Assembly (NCBI RefSeq): GCF_009765685.1
Contig: NZ_LMUY01000103.1
Span: 171,023-235,022 of the forward strand
Direction of reading: 5' to 3'
Length of the DNA stretch: 64,000 bases
Source of the DNA: Acidisphaera sp. L21
Lineage (GTDB): Bacteria; Pseudomonadota; Alphaproteobacteria; Acetobacterales; Acetobacteraceae
Each line of letters begins with the position of its first letter. The stretch's first letter is position 1. Both the position numbers and the translations under genes were made by a program. Under the pieces are notes generated by a model. That model made no database searches, was not told the DNA's origin, and was given only the letters and a program-made list of their open reading frames with translations. Shown in pieces: positions 9,101-18,666 of this stretch.

Positions 9101-9918
9101 GGTAATGCCAGCAACACGCTGCCCACCACATCGCCCCGCCGCAGCTTTACCCGGCCGGCCAGCGGGTCTTCCCGGTGTAGCCGTCCAGTCAGCCGCTTCG
9201 CCAGCCCGGCGATGACGGCGGTTTCCACGCGCAGCCGCCGGTCCTTCACGCGCCGGGGCAGGGCGGCGCCGGCACGGTTCAGGCCTTGGGTCAGTTCCAC
9301 CATCTGGTTCAACACCTGCCGAAACCCGGGCGAGGCGGCACTCGCCGTGACGGCGTCGGTGGTCAGCCCCGCCGCCGCCAGCATGTCCTGCGGGATGTAG
9401 CAGCGATCCAGTTCCGCCAGATCCCCGGCGCAATCCTGCATGTGGTTCAGCACCTGCAGCGAGGCACACAGCGCGTCCGATGGCTCATAGGTGTCGGTAG
9501 ACTCCCCGTGCAGGTCCAGCACGTGCCGCCCCACCGGCATGGCGGAGTAGCGGCAGTACTCGATCAACTCGTCCCATGACGCATAACGCAGCTTCGTCGC
9601 GTCCTGCCGGAACGCGCGGAGCAGGTCCAGCGAGTGCTGTGCCGTGACGCCGGTTTCGGCCAGGCTGGCGCGTAGCCGGGTGGCGCTGGGCGAGCCATCC
9701 GGCTTGTCGCCCACTAGCACTGCGCCCATCACGTCCAGCCGGGCGACCTTGTCCTCGGAACTCAGCGTCGCACTGTCGGCGATGTCGTCGGCTTGCCGGG
9801 CGAAATCGTAAAACGCATGCACGTGCGGGCGCAGCGAGGCACGGATCAGCCGCGAACCAACCGGGAAGTTCTCGTCGCTTTTGCCCTTGCCGGACGGGGC
9901 CTCGACAGACGTGCTCAT
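9088..9918 (-). CDS. hpnC: Hydroxysqualene synthase HpnC
   Basis: Squalene/phytoene synthase homologue that converts presqualene diphosphate to hydroxysqualene. The 276-residue protein has FYDFARQADDIAD (Asp44-Asp48 motif) and the second-region equivalent LNHMQDCAGDLAELDRCYIP (about 157-176). This second motif is diverged from the LTNILRD form of HpnD, as is typical for HpnC. The ATG at 9918 overlaps the hpnB stop by 4 bp. Order hpnC-hpnD-hpnE matches the established squalene module. Confidence 0.93.
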   Translation of the reverse strand: MSTSVEAPSGKGKSDENFPVGSRLIRASLRPHVHAFYDFARQADDIADSATLSSEDKVARLDVMGAVLVGDKPDGSPSATRLRASLAETGVTAQHSLDLLRAFRQDATKLRYASWDELIEYCRYSAMPVGRHVLDLHGESTDTYEPSDALCASLQVLNHMQDCAGDLAELDRCYIPQDMLAAAGLTTDAVTASAASPGFRQVLNQMVELTQGLNRAGAALPRRVKDRRLRVETAVIAGLAKRLTGRLHREDPLAGRVKLRRGDVVGSVLLALPWLR

Positions 9919-11027
9919 GTTCCGGCCTCGCCATAGGCCCGGTTCTTCCACACCACGCCGCGGCCGCGATGGTGGTCGATCGCCGAGCCGATCGTCGCCG
10001 CCATGTAGAAAGCCGCGACGAGCGGCAGCGCCAACGCCCACAGCACCGATTGGCGGAACCGCAGCAGCGTCGGCACGTAGCTGGCGGCCGAGCCGACCCA
10101 TGCCGCAAGCCCGGCCCAGCGTGTCGGGCCGTGGCCGAAGATCGCCAGCAACGGCGGCGCCAGCCACACCAGTGCCAGGCCCACGATGGTGCCCAGCAGG
10201 ATCAGCGGCGAGAAACGCAATTGCACATACGCCGTGCGCGCCACCATGCGCCATACATCGACGGCTTCCGGGTAGGGGCGGATGGAGCGTGCCAGTTGGC
10301 TATGCCCCAGCCAGATGTGGCCGCCCTGCTTCACCGCGGTTGCCAGCGCCACGTCGTCGATCAATTTGCCCCGCACTGCTTCGATTCCACCGATCCGCTC
10401 CAGCGCCGCCCGGCGGATCAGGATCGTGCCCCCGGCCGCGGCAGCCGTGCTGTTCGCCGGGTCGTTCACGCGCGCGAAGGGATACAGCAATTGGAAGAAG
10501 AACACGAAGGCGGGCACCAAAGCCCGCTCGGCGAAGCTCGTGCAGTTCAGCTCCACCATCTCCGACACCTGGTCCAGCTTGGCGCTCTCCAGCTTGGCGA
10601 CCAGGGTGGCAACGTGCGCCGGGTCATGCACGATGTCGGCGTCGCATAGCAGCACGACCGGAGCGTCGCCGCGCCGCACGCCCTGCGCCACGGCCCAAAG
10701 CTTGCCGCTCCACCCGTCGGGGCGGGGGGCGCCGTCGATCACCACCAGGCGCGGATCGGCCAGGCTGCGCGCGATGGCGCCGGTGCCGTCGCTGCTGCGG
10801 TCGTCGACCAGGAAGATGCGCAGCGTGCCCGGATACGCCTGCCCCAGCAGGGAACGGAGGCAGCGTTCGATGCTCTCTGCCTCGTCCCGCGCCGGCACCA
10901 CGATATCCAGGGCCGGCGCGTCGGTGGGAATGGCGGGCGCCAGTATCGGGCCGGCGGACCAGAATCGGCCGTGCCAGGCCAGCAGATACACCCAGGTGGC
11001 CAGGGCCAGCAGGGCGATCGCGATCAT
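9915..11027 (-). CDS. hpnB: Hopanoid-associated glycosyltransferase HpnB
   Basis: Membrane-associated GT2-type glycosyltransferase of the hopene-associated group; its exact substrate is not established. The 370-residue protein opens with a hydrophobic anchor (residues 1-18). It then has DIVVPARDEAESI, the nucleotide-sugar stretch FLVDDRSSDGT and the LLCDADIVHDP segment with the D-x-D metal-binding acidic pair. The last 110 residues contain several hydrophobic segments likely to span the membrane. The ATG at 11027 overlaps the hpnA stop (ATGA). A longer in-frame reading through hpnA has no family similarity and was rejected. Confidence 0.91.
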   Translation of the reverse strand: MIAIALLALATWVYLLAWHGRFWSAGPILAPAIPTDAPALDIVVPARDEAESIERCLRSLLGQAYPGTLRIFLVDDRSSDGTGAIARSLADPRLVVIDGAPRPDGWSGKLWAVAQGVRRGDAPVVLLCDADIVHDPAHVATLVAKLESAKLDQVSEMVELNCTSFAERALVPAFVFFFQLLYPFARVNDPANSTAAAAGGTILIRRAALERIGGIEAVRGKLIDDVALATAVKQGGHIWLGHSQLARSIRPYPEAVDVWRMVARTAYVQLRFSPLILLGTIVGLALVWLAPPLLAIFGHGPTRWAGLAAWVGSAASYVPTLLRFRQSVLWALALPLVAAFYMAATIGSAIDHHRGRGVVWKNRAYGEAGT

Positions 11028-12025
11028 GCCGGCAACCGCCCAGCGTCGCGGAACCAGGCGATCGCGTCGGCCACCGCCTCGCGTGCCGGGCGGTAGGTGT
11101 AGCCCAGTTCGGCCTGCGCCTTGGCGGACGAGAAGAACATCTTCTTCTTCGCCATCGCCAGAATGTCGCGGGTCACGATCGGCTCGATCCCTGCGACTTT
11201 CGCCAGGCCCTCGCTGGCCAGCGCCAACGGATACAGCGCGGCGACCGGCAGCTTCACCCGCGGCGGCTTGCGCCCGACGATGTCGGCCACCATGGCCAGC
11301 AGGCTCTGCATGCCCATATCCTCGCCGCCGAGGATGTAGCATTCGCCGACCCGACCCCGCTCCAGCGCCAGCACGTGGCCCTGCGCCACATCGTCCACAT
11401 GCACGACGTTCAGCCCGGTATCGACATAGGCCGGCATGCGCCCGGCGGCGGTGTCGGTGATCATCTTGCCGGTGGGCGTCGGCTTGATGTCGCGCGGGCC
11501 GATCGGGGCGCTGGGGTTCACGATGACGACCGGCACGCCATCCCGCGCCAGCGCCAGCACGGCCTGTTCGGCCAGGTATTTGGACTTCTTGTAGACGCCG
11601 ATGACCTTTTCCAGCGAGTTCGGCGTCGTCTCGGTCCCTGGCGTGCCGTCGCCGACCAGGCCCAGCGCCGCGACGCTGCTGCAATACACCATGCGCTGCG
11701 CCCCGGCCGCCTGCGCCGCCAAAAACAGTGCCCGGCTGCCATCGACGTTGGCGCGGTTCATCGCCTCCGGATCCGGGACCCATAGCCGGTAATCCGCCGC
11801 CACGTGCACCACGTAGCGGCAGCCCACCGCCGCTCGCTCCAGCGATGCCGGCTCCTTCAGGTCGCCCACGGCCAGTTCGGCGGGCAGCCCGGCGATGTTG
11901 CTGCGGTCGCTCCCCTCCCGCACCAGCAGGCGAATGGCGTGGCCACGCGCCAGTAGCGCACGCGCCACGGCCGAGCCGACAAACCCGGTAGAGCCGGTGA
12001 CGAGGGTAAGACCTGTATCAAGCAC
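11024..12025 (-). CDS. hpnA: Hopanoid-associated NAD-dependent epimerase/dehydratase-type sugar enzyme HpnA
   Basis: Extended short-chain dehydrogenase of the dihydroflavonol-reductase/epimerase type, first gene of the hpn operon; its biochemical role is not firmly known. The 333-residue protein has the NAD-binding TGSTGFVGS motif (residues 10-18), SSVAALG with the catalytic Ser region near 116, and YKKSK (Tyr145, Lys149). The start is GTG at 12025 (MLDTGLTL). It is separated by 65 bp from the stop of an upstream binding-protein gene on the same strand, so the operon promoter may be in that short gap or further upstream. Confidence 0.92.
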   Translation of the reverse strand: MLDTGLTLVTGSTGFVGSAVARALLARGHAIRLLVREGSDRSNIAGLPAELAVGDLKEPASLERAAVGCRYVVHVAADYRLWVPDPEAMNRANVDGSRALFLAAQAAGAQRMVYCSSVAALGLVGDGTPGTETTPNSLEKVIGVYKKSKYLAEQAVLALARDGVPVVIVNPSAPIGPRDIKPTPTGKMITDTAAGRMPAYVDTGLNVVHVDDVAQGHVLALERGRVGECYILGGEDMGMQSLLAMVADIVGRKPPRVKLPVAALYPLALASEGLAKVAGIEPIVTRDILAMAKKKMFFSSAKAQAELGYTYRPAREAVADAIAWFRDAGRLPA

Positions 12026-12090
12026 GCGCGCTGGCTACAGCAGGCGGGCGCGCCGGTCCAGATCGGGGGCTTGGACCAGCGCGCGGCGGC

Positions 12091-13683
12091 TCAGGCCTTT
12101 TGCAGGTTCCAGAACACCGGGACGGGCGCCTTGAGCTGCCCGGTGATCCGCTTGTTCCAGGCCGTGCTCTGGAAATACTGGCCCATCGGCGCATACAGCG
12201 CTTCCTCGAACACGGCCGCCTGCATCTCCGTCGCCAGGCGCTTGCGCTCCCCGACGTCGTTGCTCTCCAGCCAGGCGTCGCGGGCGGACTCCACCTTGGC
12301 GGCGGTGGGCCAGCCATACCAGGCGCCGGCGCCATTGCCGCGCAACGCCGGGGCGCCCAGCGGGTCCACGTAGTCCAGCGCCGGGAAGGAGGACGAGAAC
12401 ATCGACCAACCGCCCTTGTCCAACGGCTCCTTGCTGGCGCGGCGTTGCACGACGGTGCCGAAATCCATCGCCGCATCCGTGACCGCGATGCCAACCCGTT
12501 TGCAGGTCGCCAGCGTCACCTGGGCCATCGCGTCGTAATAGGGCTGGTCGGTCGGGTGCAGCAGGATGACCGGCGAGCCGTCGTATTTCGCGTCATCCAG
12601 CATCTTCTTGATCTCCGCCACCGTGCGTTTGCCGCCCAGCCGGTCCATGCCGGCGTCGTTGGCGGACTCGGTGCCGGGCAGGAAGCAGCCGATCGGGGCG
12701 TGGTAGGCGGAGGCATCGTCGCCCATCACCGCCTGCATCACTTCGATCGGGTTCAGCGCGGCCAGCAGCGCCTGGCGCACACCCTTATTGGCGGTCGGGC
12801 CCTGTAGGCTGTTGAACCGCAGCACCGGGTACAGGCCGAATGGGTCCAGCCGGTCCACCCGCAGCGAGGCGTCGTTGCGCAGTTGCGGGATCAGGTCGGT
12901 CAGCGGCTGCTCCACCCAATCGACCTCGCCAGCGCGCAACGCGGCAGCAGCGGTCGCGGCTTCTGGGATGATCCGCCACTCGACCCGGTCCACCAGCGGG
13001 CGCTTGGCCCCGGCGGTGGCACTCGGCGCCTCGTCGCGGGGCACGTAGCCATCGAACTTGGCGAAGATGGCGCGGCTGCCCGAGATGTATTCGTTCGTCA
13101 CGAAGCGGAACGGGCCGCTGCCCACGACCTCCGTCACGGCCTTGAACGCGTCCGTGTTGGCCAGCCGCTCCGGCATGATGACCGGCGGGCTCGGCTGGGA
13201 CTTGCCCAGCGCCCAGGCCAGCGAGGCGAACGGCTTGTTCAGGCGGAACACCAGCGTGGTGTCATTCGGCGTCTCGATCGCGTCCAGACGGCTGGCGACG
13301 GTCTGGCCCAGCGAATCGCGCTTCATCCAGCGCTTGATCGACGCGGCGCAGTCGACCGCGCGGACCGGGCTGCCATCGTGGAATTTCAAGTTCGGCCGCA
13401 GCGTGATCGTCCAACGCTTGCCGTCATCCTCGATCGTGTGGCCCTGCGCCATTTGCGGCTGCGGCTGCAGTTTTTCGTCCACGCCGTAGAGTGTGTCGTA
13501 GACCAGATAGGCGAAATTGCGCGTCACCGTTGCGGTGGTCCACACCGGGTCCAGGCTGGTTAGATTGGCTTGCGGCACGAAAATCAGCGTGCGCGACCCG
13601 GCAGACTGCGCCAGGGAGGGACGCGGCAAAGCAGCGGCGGCACTCGCCATCGTTAATGCGGTAATAAACCCTCGTCTTTGCAT
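12091..13683 (-). CDS. Peptide/opine-type ABC transporter substrate-binding protein (SBP family 5)
   Basis: Periplasmic binding protein of the DppA/OppA family (530 residues). The N-terminus MQRRGFITALTMASAAAALP looks like a Tat-type signal with cleavage after SLAQ. The conserved WTITLRPNLKFHDGSPV stretch is diagnostic of the family. The start at 13683 has a GGGAG site 8-9 nt upstream; an in-frame ATG 57 bp further out is less likely. No permease or ATPase genes are nearby, so it is an orphan binding protein. It closely resembles the protein at 59229-60818 (shared WTT-x-Y/T-VTRN, KFHDG, DKGGWS, RGNG and a C-terminal FWN...KA), indicating paralogues. The ligand is unknown. Confidence 0.9.
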   Translation of the reverse strand: MQRRGFITALTMASAAAALPRPSLAQSAGSRTLIFVPQANLTSLDPVWTTATVTRNFAYLVYDTLYGVDEKLQPQPQMAQGHTIEDDGKRWTITLRPNLKFHDGSPVRAVDCAASIKRWMKRDSLGQTVASRLDAIETPNDTTLVFRLNKPFASLAWALGKSQPSPPVIMPERLANTDAFKAVTEVVGSGPFRFVTNEYISGSRAIFAKFDGYVPRDEAPSATAGAKRPLVDRVEWRIIPEAATAAAALRAGEVDWVEQPLTDLIPQLRNDASLRVDRLDPFGLYPVLRFNSLQGPTANKGVRQALLAALNPIEVMQAVMGDDASAYHAPIGCFLPGTESANDAGMDRLGGKRTVAEIKKMLDDAKYDGSPVILLHPTDQPYYDAMAQVTLATCKRVGIAVTDAAMDFGTVVQRRASKEPLDKGGWSMFSSSFPALDYVDPLGAPALRGNGAGAWYGWPTAAKVESARDAWLESNDVGERKRLATEMQAAVFEEALYAPMGQYFQSTAWNKRITGQLKAPVPVFWNLQKA

Positions 13684-13819
13684 CGTTTCACTCCCGTATA
13701 TTGTTGTGACCGACCATAAGTTGGGCGGATTGACCTGCAAAGCCCCTTGGCAGGGTTAAGGGTTAGGTTACCGTTCCCTAACACGTCCGCAATGGTCCCG
13801 GATCCAATGGCACGCATTA

Positions 13820-16800
13820 ATGGCACGCAGTGATCCGCAGTCTCCGCTGACGATGGTTCCTGGAGACCAGGCGGAGCAAGATAGGCTGAGCCTAATTCAG
13901 AAGTCCGGCTTGTTTGAGGGAGAGTGGTTTCTCGCGCGCAACCCGGATCTGGGCGATAACGGCCCACGCGCGATGGTCCACTGGCATCGCTATGGCTGGC
14001 GGGAGAATCGCTGGCCCAATCAATACTTCGATCCGGATTATTATCGCGCCCGCAACCCGGATTGCATGGCCGATCCGCTGCTGCACTACATCCAGGTCGG
14101 CGAGGCGGCTGGCCGGCGGCCGGTGCCGTATTTCGACCCGGTTTGGTATCGCGCCCAACACGCGGTGCCCGCTGATGAGTTGTGCCTGACGCATTTCCTG
14201 CGCCACCGCCAGAGCGGCAATTTCAGCCCGATCGCCGAGTTCGATAGCGCGCATTACCTGAAGAACAACGAGGACGTCGCCTCCGCCGGGATGGACCCGA
14301 TGGAGCATTATCTGGTGCGCGGGTTCAGCGAGGGCCGCTCACCGTCCCCGGGTTTCGATCCGCGCCGCTGGCCCGGCGCGGCGCTGGATCCCAACCCGCT
14401 GCTGGGCCTGCTGCGCTGGCGCGAACAATCGCGGCTGGACGCCAGCGTGCCCAACATCGCCGACGAGGTGCGCAAGAACACCCGCCCGAATGCCGGGTTC
14501 GAGGAAGTGGCGCCCTTGCCGCCCGGTCTTCCGGCGCAGGCCAAGCTGCTGGCGTATTACCTGCCGCAATATCATCCGGTGCCGGAAAACGAGGCCTGGT
14601 GGGGCAAGGGCTTTACCGAATGGACCAATCTGGGCCGCGCCCTGCCGCGTTTCGCCGGGCATTATCAGCCGCGCATCCCGCGCGATCTAGGCCATTACCG
14701 CCTGGACAGCACCGACACGCTGCACCGCCAGATCGCGATGGCGAAGGGCGCCGGGCTGCACGGCTTCGTCGTCTATTTCTACTGGTTCAACGGTCGCCGC
14801 CTGCTGGAGGGGCCGCTGGAGGCCTTGCTTGCCGATCCAACCCTGGACATGCCGTTCTGCCTGATGTGGGCGAATGAGAATTGGACGCGGCGTTGGGATG
14901 GCTCGGAACACGAGATCCTGCTGAGCCAGGATTACCATTCCCGCGACGAGCGCGCCTTGGTGGACGAGTTCGCCCGGCATTTCGCCGACCCGCGATATAT
15001 CCGCATCGGTGGCCGGCCGGTGCTGATGGTGTATCGCCCGCGGTTGATCCCCGACACCGCCGCCACGGTGGCGCGGTGGCGGCGATTGTTCCAGGCGGCG
15101 CATGGCGAAGACCCGATCTTCATCATGGGCCAAAGCTTCGGCGATACCGACCCGCGGGAGTTCGGCATGGATGCCGCAGTGGAGTTTCCGCCGCATAAGC
15201 TGACGTCGCAGGTGCCGATGATCACCGACCAGTTGCATGTGCTGGACCCTGCGTTCGATGCCCAGGTCTACGACTACGCCGCCATCGCCCGCGCCTCGGT
15301 GGACGAAGCCGCGCCGCCATACCCGTTGATCAAGACCGTCGTGCCCGGCTGGGATAACGACCCGCGCCGCCAGGGCGCGGGCACCGTGCTGCATGGCGCC
15401 ACCCCGGCGCTGTATCAGGCCTGGTTGGAGGACCTGATCCGCTACGCCAGGCGCAACCGGATCGAGGGGGAGGCGATCGTCTGCATCAATGCCTGGAACG
15501 AGTGGGCCGAGGGCGCGACGCTGGAGCCGGACGTGCATTGGGGCGGGGCATTCCTGAACGCCACCGCCCGCGCCGTGAGCGGCCTGCCGGCGGTGGAATC
15601 CCGCACCCGGGTGCTGCTGATCGGCCATGATGCGCTGGCGCATGGCGCGCAGACCCTGCTGTTGCGCATCGGCCGGGCGCTTCGGGCCGGCCACGGGGTC
15701 GATATCGCGTTCCTGCTGCTGGGCGGTGGCGTGATGGAGGCGGATTATCGCAGCGTGGCGCCAACCACCGTGGCAGGCGGGCTCGACCAACTGGATGGGC
15801 TGCTGCAAGCCGCCCGCGCTGGCGGGTGCAACGCCGCTATCGTCAACAGCGCCGCCAGTGCCGGGGTGGTGCCGCTGCTGCAACGCCATGGCATCCAGTC
15901 CGTGCTGTTGGTTCATGAATTGCCGCGGTTGCTGCAGGAAAAGGGCCTGCAGGAGCCATTGCGGCAGGCGTTGGCCGTGGTCGATACGGTGGTATTCCCG
16001 GCCGAATTGGTGCGCGAGCGGTGCTACGAAGCGCTGGCGGCCACGCCACGCCATGCTGTGGTCCTGCCGCAGGGCATCGATCTGCCAGACACGCCGGCCC
16101 CGCCCGTTCTGGCGGCGGTGCGGGCCGAATTGCGGGTGCCCGTTGGTGGCCTTCTAGCCCTGGGCATGGGCTACGCGGATTTGCGCAAAGGCTTCGACCT
16201 GTTCCTCCAGGCCTGGCGGGTCACGCGGGATGTCCAGCCACCCATGTGTTTCGCCTGGGCTGGCGGAATCGACCCAACCACCAAGGCCTATCTCGGCACC
16301 GAGATCGCCGCGGCGGAGGCGACCAACACATTCCGGTTCCTGGGTCCGCGGCCGGATCCGGCCGCCCTGTTGGCCGCGGCCGACGTGTTTCTGTTGACCT
16401 CGCGGGAAGATCCGTTGCCCTCCGTGGCGCTGGAGGCGATGGCGGTCGGCACGCCCGTCGTCGCGTTCCAGGAAACGGGCGGCATCCCCGACCTGCTCAC
16501 CTATTACGGCGGCGGCCGCTCCGTGCCGCTGGGTGACGTTGCCGCCATGGTCGATGGCGCGTTGCAGGAGGCGTTGGGCGCCACTTCGGCGCGCCGGGCC
16601 AGATTGTCGGCTACCGGTCGCGCCGCCTTCCGGTTCGAGGATTACACCGCCCGGCTGCTGTCCCTGGCGCGCCCGGCCATGCTGCCGATCTCGGTCGTGG
16701 TGCCGAATTGCGACTATGGCCGCTATCTGGAGGAGCGACTGGCCTCGATCTTCGCGCAGTCCTACCCCGTGACCGAGATCATCGTGATCGATGACGCCTC

Positions 16801-17512
16801 CACCGACGACAGTGTCACGGTGATCGAGCGGACGGCGCAGGCGTGGAACCGGCGTATCCGCCTGGTACGGCAGGACCGCCGCTCCGGCTCGGTTTTCGCG
16901 CAATGGCGCCGCGCGGCCGAGTTGGCGACCGGCGAGTGGTTGTGGATCGCCGAGGCCGACGATGGGGCGGAACCGAGCATGTTGGCCGCCCTGGCCGCCG
17001 CGGCGGCCAGGGCGCGGGACCCGGCGTTCGCCTTCTGCGATAGCCGCGCCATCGACCCGGCCGGCGCGACGATGTGGCCCGACCACAAGACCTATTACGG
17101 CCCCAGCGTGCTGGCGACGGACGCCGTGTTCGAGGGCGCCGCCTTCCTGCGCAGCCACCTGGCCGAGCGCAACCTGATCATGAATGCCAGCGCCGTCTTG
17201 TGGCACCGGGAGGAATTGCTGGCCGCCCTACGCCGCTGCGAGGCCGAATTGCGCGAGTTCAGGGTCGCTGGGGATTGGCGCCTGTATGCGGAGGTGCTGG
17301 CGCGGGAAGGCGCGCAGGTCGCCTATGTGTCCAAGCCGCTGAACCACCATCGCCGCCATGCCGCCAGCGTCACCGCCCGCATCGGGGCGGCGGCCCATTC
17401 AGCGGAGATCGCCCGGATCCATGATGTCGTGGCCAAACTGGTGGGGCCGGATGCGGCACTGCGCCGGCGGCAGCGGCGTTACCGCAAAACCCTGCTGAGT
17501 GGCTCGGCCTAG
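13820..17512 (+). CDS. Large multidomain polysaccharide glycosyltransferase: N-terminal repeats, WbsX, GT4 and GT2 domains
   Basis: 1230-residue cytoplasmic protein, probably assembling a surface polysaccharide. Residues 30-205 hold about five degenerate 35-40-residue repeats built on F-D-x-x-Y-Y-x-x-x-N-P-D ... H-Y-x-x-x-G-x-x-E-G-R-x-P. Residues 240-580 are a WbsX/GT99-like domain (LAYYLPQYHP, WWGKGFTEWTN, FVVYFYWFNGRRLLE, NAWNEWAEGATLEPD). Residues 596-950 are a GT4-type transferase (MGYADLRKGFDLFLQAW, SREDPLPSVALEAMAVGTPVV). Residues 954-1230 are a GT2 domain (ISVVVPNCDYGRYLEERL, IDDASTDDS). It precedes the dTDP-rhamnose genes by about 75 bp on the same strand, suggesting rhamnose is one of its donors. 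No strong ribosome binding site was seen; a Met at 13853 is an alternative start. Confidence 0.88.
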   Translation: MARSDPQSPLTMVPGDQAEQDRLSLIQKSGLFEGEWFLARNPDLGDNGPRAMVHWHRYGWRENRWPNQYFDPDYYRARNPDCMADPLLHYIQVGEAAGRRPVPYFDPVWYRAQHAVPADELCLTHFLRHRQSGNFSPIAEFDSAHYLKNNEDVASAGMDPMEHYLVRGFSEGRSPSPGFDPRRWPGAALDPNPLLGLLRWREQSRLDASVPNIADEVRKNTRPNAGFEEVAPLPPGLPAQAKLLAYYLPQYHPVPENEAWWGKGFTEWTNLGRALPRFAGHYQPRIPRDLGHYRLDSTDTLHRQIAMAKGAGLHGFVVYFYWFNGRRLLEGPLEALLADPTLDMPFCLMWANENWTRRWDGSEHEILLSQDYHSRDERALVDEFARHFADPRYIRIGGRPVLMVYRPRLIPDTAATVARWRRLFQAAHGEDPIFIMGQSFGDTDPREFGMDAAVEFPPHKLTSQVPMITDQLHVLDPAFDAQVYDYAAIARASVDEAAPPYPLIKTVVPGWDNDPRRQGAGTVLHGATPALYQAWLEDLIRYARRNRIEGEAIVCINAWNEWAEGATLEPDVHWGGAFLNATARAVSGLPAVESRTRVLLIGHDALAHGAQTLLLRIGRALRAGHGVDIAFLLLGGGVMEADYRSVAPTTVAGGLDQLDGLLQAARAGGCNAAIVNSAASAGVVPLLQRHGIQSVLLVHELPRLLQEKGLQEPLRQALAVVDTVVFPAELVRERCYEALAATPRHAVVLPQGIDLPDTPAPPVLAAVRAELRVPVGGLLALGMGYADLRKGFDLFLQAWRVTRDVQPPMCFAWAGGIDPTTKAYLGTEIAAAEATNTFRFLGPRPDPAALLAAADVFLLTSREDPLPSVALEAMAVGTPVVAFQETGGIPDLLTYYGGGRSVPLGDVAAMVDGALQEALGATSARRARLSATGRAAFRFEDYTARLLSLARPAMLPISVVVPNCDYGRYLEERLASIFAQSYPVTEIIVIDDASTDDSVTVIERTAQAWNRRIRLVRQDRRSGSVFAQWRRAAELATGEWLWIAEADDGAEPSMLAALAAAAARARDPAFAFCDSRAIDPAGATMWPDHKTYYGPSVLATDAVFEGAAFLRSHLAERNLIMNASAVLWHREELLAALRRCEAELREFRVAGDWRLYAEVLAREGAQVAYVSKPLNHHRRHAASVTARIGAAAHSAEIARIHDVVAKLVGPDAALRRRQRRYRKTLLSGSA

Positions 17513-17586
17513 GCGGAATCACTGCCTTGGTTGCTGCGGTGGCGGCTGGATGGCAGATTGAGACGGTTACAAGAACAGGTTTCAAA

Positions 17587-18666
17587 ATGCGACTGCTGCT
17601 CACCGGTGGCTGCGGCTTCATTGGCTCGGCCGTTGTGCGGTATTTGATCCGGCACCGCGACGCCACGATCATCAATGTCGACAAGATGTCCTATGCCGCC
17701 TCGGAAGATGCGCTGGAGGAGGCGCGGGGCCATGCCCGGCACGTCCTGATCCACGCCGACATCACGGATGCCGCGGCCATGCAGCAGGTGTTCGCCACCC
17801 ACCAGCCGGACGCGGTGATGCACCTGGCGGCCGAAACCCATGTCGACCGCTCGATCGACGGGCCGGGGCCGTTCGTGCAGACCAACGTCGTCGGCACCTT
17901 CGTCCTGCTGGAGGCCGCGCGGGCCTACTGGGCGGGGCTCGACCCGGCCCGGCGTGCCGCCTTCCGCTTCCATCACGTGTCCACCGACGAGGTGTTCGGC
18001 GCGCTGGAGGTGAACGACCCGCCCTTTACCGAGACCACACCCTACGACCCGCGCAGCCCATATTCCGCCAGCAAGGCCGCGTCCGACCACCTGGTCCGCG
18101 CGTGGTGGCACACGTATGGCCTGCCGACCTTCGTCACCAACACCACGAACAATTACGGCCCCTGGCAATTCCCGGAGAAGCTGATCCCCCTGGTGACGCT
18201 GAACGCGCTGGAGGGCAAATCCCTGCCGGTCTATGGCGACGGGTCCAACCAGCGGGACTGGCTGTTCGTCGACGACCATGCCGAGGCACTGGTGCTGGCG
18301 CTGGAGCGGGCCGAACCCGGCGCCACCCTGGCGATCGGCGCCCAGCAACCGCGCAGTAACCTGCAGGTGGTGAAATCCATCTGCGCCGCGCTGGACCGCC
18401 TGCAGCCCGACCCGGCCGGCCCGCGCGAGCGGCTGATCCACTTCGTCACCGACCGCCCCGGCCACGATTTCCGCTACGAGATCGACCCGGCGCGGGCCCA
18501 CTCCGCCCTGGATTGGCGCGCCCCGCATGATTTCGACCGCGGGCTGCAGCGCACGGTGGAGTGGTATGTGAACAATCGCGCCTGGTGGGACCGCATCCGT
18601 GCCGGGCGCTACGCCGGGCAGCGTTTGGGGACGGCAGCGCCGCTTCAGCCGGTCGCGGCAGCGTGA
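17587..18666 (+). CDS. rfbB: dTDP-glucose 4,6-dehydratase
   Basis: Second enzyme of dTDP-L-rhamnose synthesis: oxidises, dehydrates and reduces dTDP-glucose to the 4-keto-6-deoxy sugar. The 359-residue protein has the NAD-binding TGGCGFIGS (residues 6-14), HVSTDEVFG with the catalytic Thr-Asp-Glu triplet, and the [10 protein letters not shown] Tyr-x-x-x-Lys motif. [14 protein letters not shown] and [15 protein letters not shown] are further family segments. The start at 17587 (MRLLLTGG) places the Rossmann motif correctly; an upstream in-frame GTG/ATG would add about 20 unconserved residues. The stop overlaps rfbA (GTGA). Confidence 0.96.
   Translation: MRLLLTGGCGFIGSAVVRYLIRHRDATIINVDKMSYAASEDALEEARGHARHVLIHADITDAAAMQQVFATHQPDAVMHLAAETHVDRSIDGPGPFVQTNVVGTFVLLEAARAYWAGLDPARRAAFRFHHVSTDEVFGALEVNDPPFTETTPYDPRSPYSASKAASDHLVRAWWHTYGLPTFVTNTTNNYGPWQFPEKLIPLVTLNALEGKSLPVYGDGSNQRDWLFVDDHAEALVLALERAEPGATLAIGAQQPRSNLQVVKSICAALDRLQPDPAGPRERLIHFVTDRPGHDFRYEIDPARAHSALDWRAPHDFDRGLQRTVEWYVNNRAWWDRIRAGRYAGQRLGTAAPLQPVAAA

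Noticed and set aside
13760-13785. A GTTAGG/CCTAAC inverted repeat before the WbsX protein gene
   Set aside because: Only six base pairs with a 9-nt loop, no known operator resemblance; likely chance.
14687-16054. A 455-codon minus-strand open frame opposite the WbsX protein
   Set aside because: It lies entirely opposite a protein with strong domain motifs, is compositionally arginine/glutamine/histidine-rich, and has no recognisable product. Long antisense frames are common in DNA of this GC content.
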